Source: Rhodospirillales bacterium (GTDB lineage: Bacteria > Pseudomonadota > Alphaproteobacteria > SP197). From it: DNA of 64,000 nt. A program made the translations under genes and the position numbers. How positions within the stretch are numbered: position 1 is the first letter of the stretch; each line of letters opens with the position of its first letter. Shown in pieces: positions 62,472 through 64,000 of the stretch. Under the pieces are notes generated by a model that was not told where the DNA came from, did no database searches, and saw only the letters and a list, made by a program, of their open reading frames with translations. Location: positions 114,841-178,840 of the forward strand of contig JACONG010000004.1 of assembly GCA_014323865.1 (NCBI GenBank), in the 5' to 3' direction.

Positions 62472-62508
62472 GGGGGCGTGCACGTCGCGCCCCCATCCTG
62501 CGTTTTCC
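62472..62508 (+). terminator. Probable terminator after fasciclin gene
   Basis: GGGGGCG (62472-62478) pairs with CGCCCCC (62488-62494) across a 9-base loop; TTTT follows six bases later (within 62501-62508). Confidence 0.5.
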
Positions 62509-62544
62509 AGCCATCGGATCTCTCACATCCCGCGTAGAAGGCCC

Positions 62545-63186
62545 ATGAGAACGATCGTCACCCTGGCCGCATCGGTCCTGATCGTCGGCTGTTCGGTCGT
62601 CGGAGACCATGGCGATCTCGAGACGCCGCCTTACGAGGTGATGGCACGCCTCACCGACGAGGCCGAAGTCCGACGCTACGGCAACCGCCTCGCCGTACAG
62701 GCCGTGGTGCCCGGCGGCGATTCCGAAGGTGCTCGCAACACGGCCTTCCGCCTCCTGTTCGATTACATCACCGGCGCCAACGAAGGCGAAACCGGGATCG
62801 CCATGACGGTGCCGGTCGAGACGGTTTCGGAGCCGACCGGGATTGCCATGACGGCGCCCGTCGAGACGGGTATCGAAGAGAACGGGTCCATGACGATGCG
62901 TTTCTTCCTGCCTGCACGCTACAACGCGCAGAACGCCCCGCGCCCGACCGACGATCGGGTCTCGATCGTCACGCTGCCAGGCCAGACAATGGCCGTGCTG
63001 ACCTTTTCGGGTTCGCGGTCCGAAGCGGCCATCGACAGGCGTGAAGTCGAGCTGCTGGCACTGCTTGAGGTGCGCGGCATGACGACGACGGGAGAAACGG
63101 TCAGCTACTTCTACGACCCGCCGTGGACGCTGCCCTGGTTCCGTCGCAACGAAGTGGCGGTCGAGATCAGCCCGCCGGTCTCGTGA
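62545..63186 (+). CDS. SOUL-family heme-binding lipoprotein
   Basis: A 213-residue SOUL/HBP protein. The N-terminus is a lipoprotein signal with lipobox LIVGCS (Cys17), so it should be membrane-anchored in the periplasm. [19 protein letters not shown], the doubled GIAMTVPVET and GIAMTAPVET typical of the family, MRFFLPARYN and VSYFYDPPWTLPWFRRNEVA mark the fold. Heme binding is a family property, not shown here. Three bases precede the SDR gene. Confidence 0.9.
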   Translation: MRTIVTLAASVLIVGCSVVGDHGDLETPPYEVMARLTDEAEVRRYGNRLAVQAVVPGGDSEGARNTAFRLLFDYITGANEGETGIAMTVPVETVSEPTGIAMTAPVETGIEENGSMTMRFFLPARYNAQNAPRPTDDRVSIVTLPGQTMAVLTFSGSRSEAAIDRREVELLALLEVRGMTTTGETVSYFYDPPWTLPWFRRNEVAVEISPPVS

Positions 63187-63189
63187 ACC

Positions 63190-63927
63190 TTGGCGTCGCT
63201 GCGCAGCCTGCGTGACGGTTACAGCGCACTGATCGTCGGCGCTTCGGGTGCCATCGGGCATGGCTTTGCCGTGGCGCTGGCGAACGATCCGCGATGTAAC
63301 AGGCTGGTGACAACGGCGCGCGGGGCGATCACGACCGGTGAGGGGCATAGAACTCTCGATCTCGAAAACGAAGACGACATCGCCGCACTTGCATCCGCCC
63401 TGAGACGTGACGATACGCCGCTCGATCTGGTAATCGTCGCCACCGGTATGCTTCACGACGGTGCGGACGTCATGCCGGAGAAGAGATGGCGGGAAATCGA
63501 TCCGGGAACGTTGGAGCGCCTGTTCCGTATCAACACGATCGGACCGGCCATGCTCGCGAAACACCTGCTGCCGTGCCTTGCGCGGGATCGGAAGGCTGTG
63601 TTTGCCGCGTTGTCGGCCCGCGTCGGAAGCATTGGCGACAATGAGCTGGGCGGCTGGTACGGCTATCGCGCGTCGAAGGCGGCGCTCAACATGATCCTGA
63701 GCTGCGCCGCCATCGAGCTTGCACGGTCGTGGCCGCATGCGGTGTGTATCGGGCTGCATCCCGGCACTGTCGAGAGCCCCCTTTCAGAGCCCTTTCTGCG
63801 CTCGGGAAAACGCCACATTTTCCAACCTGACGACGCGACGCGACGTCTGCTTGCTGTCGTCGATCGCCTGCAGCCATCGGATTCAGGGCGGGTCTTCGCC
63901 TGGGACGGAACATCCGTCCCTCCCTGA
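63190..63927 (+). CDS. SDR-family oxidoreductase (C-factor-like)
   Basis: A 245-residue short-chain dehydrogenase with a degenerate TGxxxGIG site (SALIVGASGAIGHGF), an ATG motif in place of NNAG (DLVIVATGMLHDGA), the Ser in SARVGSIGDNELGG and the YRASKAA Tyr/Lys pair. The pattern is like CsgA/C-factor-type SDRs. The start is TTG 63190, three bases after the SOUL gene stop, so the two are probably co-transcribed. Substrate unknown. Confidence 0.85.
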   Translation: MASLRSLRDGYSALIVGASGAIGHGFAVALANDPRCNRLVTTARGAITTGEGHRTLDLENEDDIAALASALRRDDTPLDLVIVATGMLHDGADVMPEKRWREIDPGTLERLFRINTIGPAMLAKHLLPCLARDRKAVFAALSARVGSIGDNELGGWYGYRASKAALNMILSCAAIELARSWPHAVCIGLHPGTVESPLSEPFLRSGKRHIFQPDDATRRLLAVVDRLQPSDSGRVFAWDGTSVPP

Positions 63928-63941
63928 TGTACGCCAACGAA

Positions 63942-63974
63942 AAAGGCCAGCGGGCGATTGCACCGCTGGCCTTT
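63942..63974 (+). terminator. Rho-independent terminator
   Basis: AAAGGCCAGCGG (63942-63953) pairs with CCGCTGGCCTTT (63963-63974), loop of nine bases; A and T ends make it usable from both strands. It closes the SOUL-SDR pair. Confidence 0.75.
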
Positions 63975-64000
63975 CGTGAAGCCGTGGCGGATCAGCCGCC

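Overview
This is high-GC DNA from an alphaproteobacterium, most likely a Rhodospirillales-type lineage. That placement is an inference from gene order. The window has an F1-only atpHAGDC operon without Fo genes, the chain rplU-rpmA-(VOC)-obgE-proB-proA-nadD-rsfS-rlmH-gpmI-envC-ctpA-rppH, priA beside DUF484-xerC, hslVU, and an ABC glycerol importer of the rhizobial Glp type. Most of the window is ordinary chromosomal core. No rRNA, tRNA, CRISPR array, prophage or intact insertion sequence was seen.

Layout. 1-1.3 kb: the 3' part of a low-GC beta-rich repeat protein and a broken Cache-domain gene. 1.36-9.4 kb: TCA-cycle operon sucC-sucD-sucA-sucB-lpdA, with a kinase remnant between sucB and lpdA. 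9.4-14.9 kb: MFS remnant, xerC-DUF484-fsa (minus), priA (plus) and a low-GC orphan. 15.7-20.6 kb: F1 ATP synthase operon, then a ferritin-like gene. 21.6-32.2 kb: a long minus-strand housekeeping run from rplU (with a near-consensus promoter) down to rppH. 32.3-40.8 kb: glycerol regulon, the importer genes glpV-S-T-P-Q-U on the minus strand and glpR-glpD divergent. 40.8-44.6 kb: accessory block (membrane protein, SDR, broken enolase-superfamily gene, glycosidase/SUMF1-like fusion). 44.8-53 kb: hslVU, small genes, purH, a carboxymuconolactone decarboxylase-like gene and rho. 53.5-59.6 kb: a frameshifted paralogue of the first gene, then a TRAP transporter operon ending in glpK. 59.7-64 kb: polyphosphate:AMP phosphotransferase, small ORF, fasciclin, SOUL protein and SDR.

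How the parts work together. Glycerol enters through GlpVPQSTU, is phosphorylated by GlpK (encoded 14 kb from its usual partners, behind a TRAP transporter) and is oxidised by GlpD under GlpR. The glycolytic and TCA enzymes and ATP synthase are also here.

Two themes stand out. First, the gaps between core genes repeatedly hold eroded genes with internal deletions, frameshifts or stops (Cache protein, P-loop kinase, MFS permease, enolase-superfamily enzyme, TbpB-like protein, VOC protein), which suggests ongoing gene loss. Second, several architectures deserve a look: a Glp ATPase pair with complementary degenerate motifs, a TM2-DctQ fusion, a glycosidase-SUMF1 fusion, stem-loops directly after both substrate-binding-protein genes, and a dispersed palindromic repeat that supplies the C-terminus of GlpD. 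No clearly new multi-gene system is visible.
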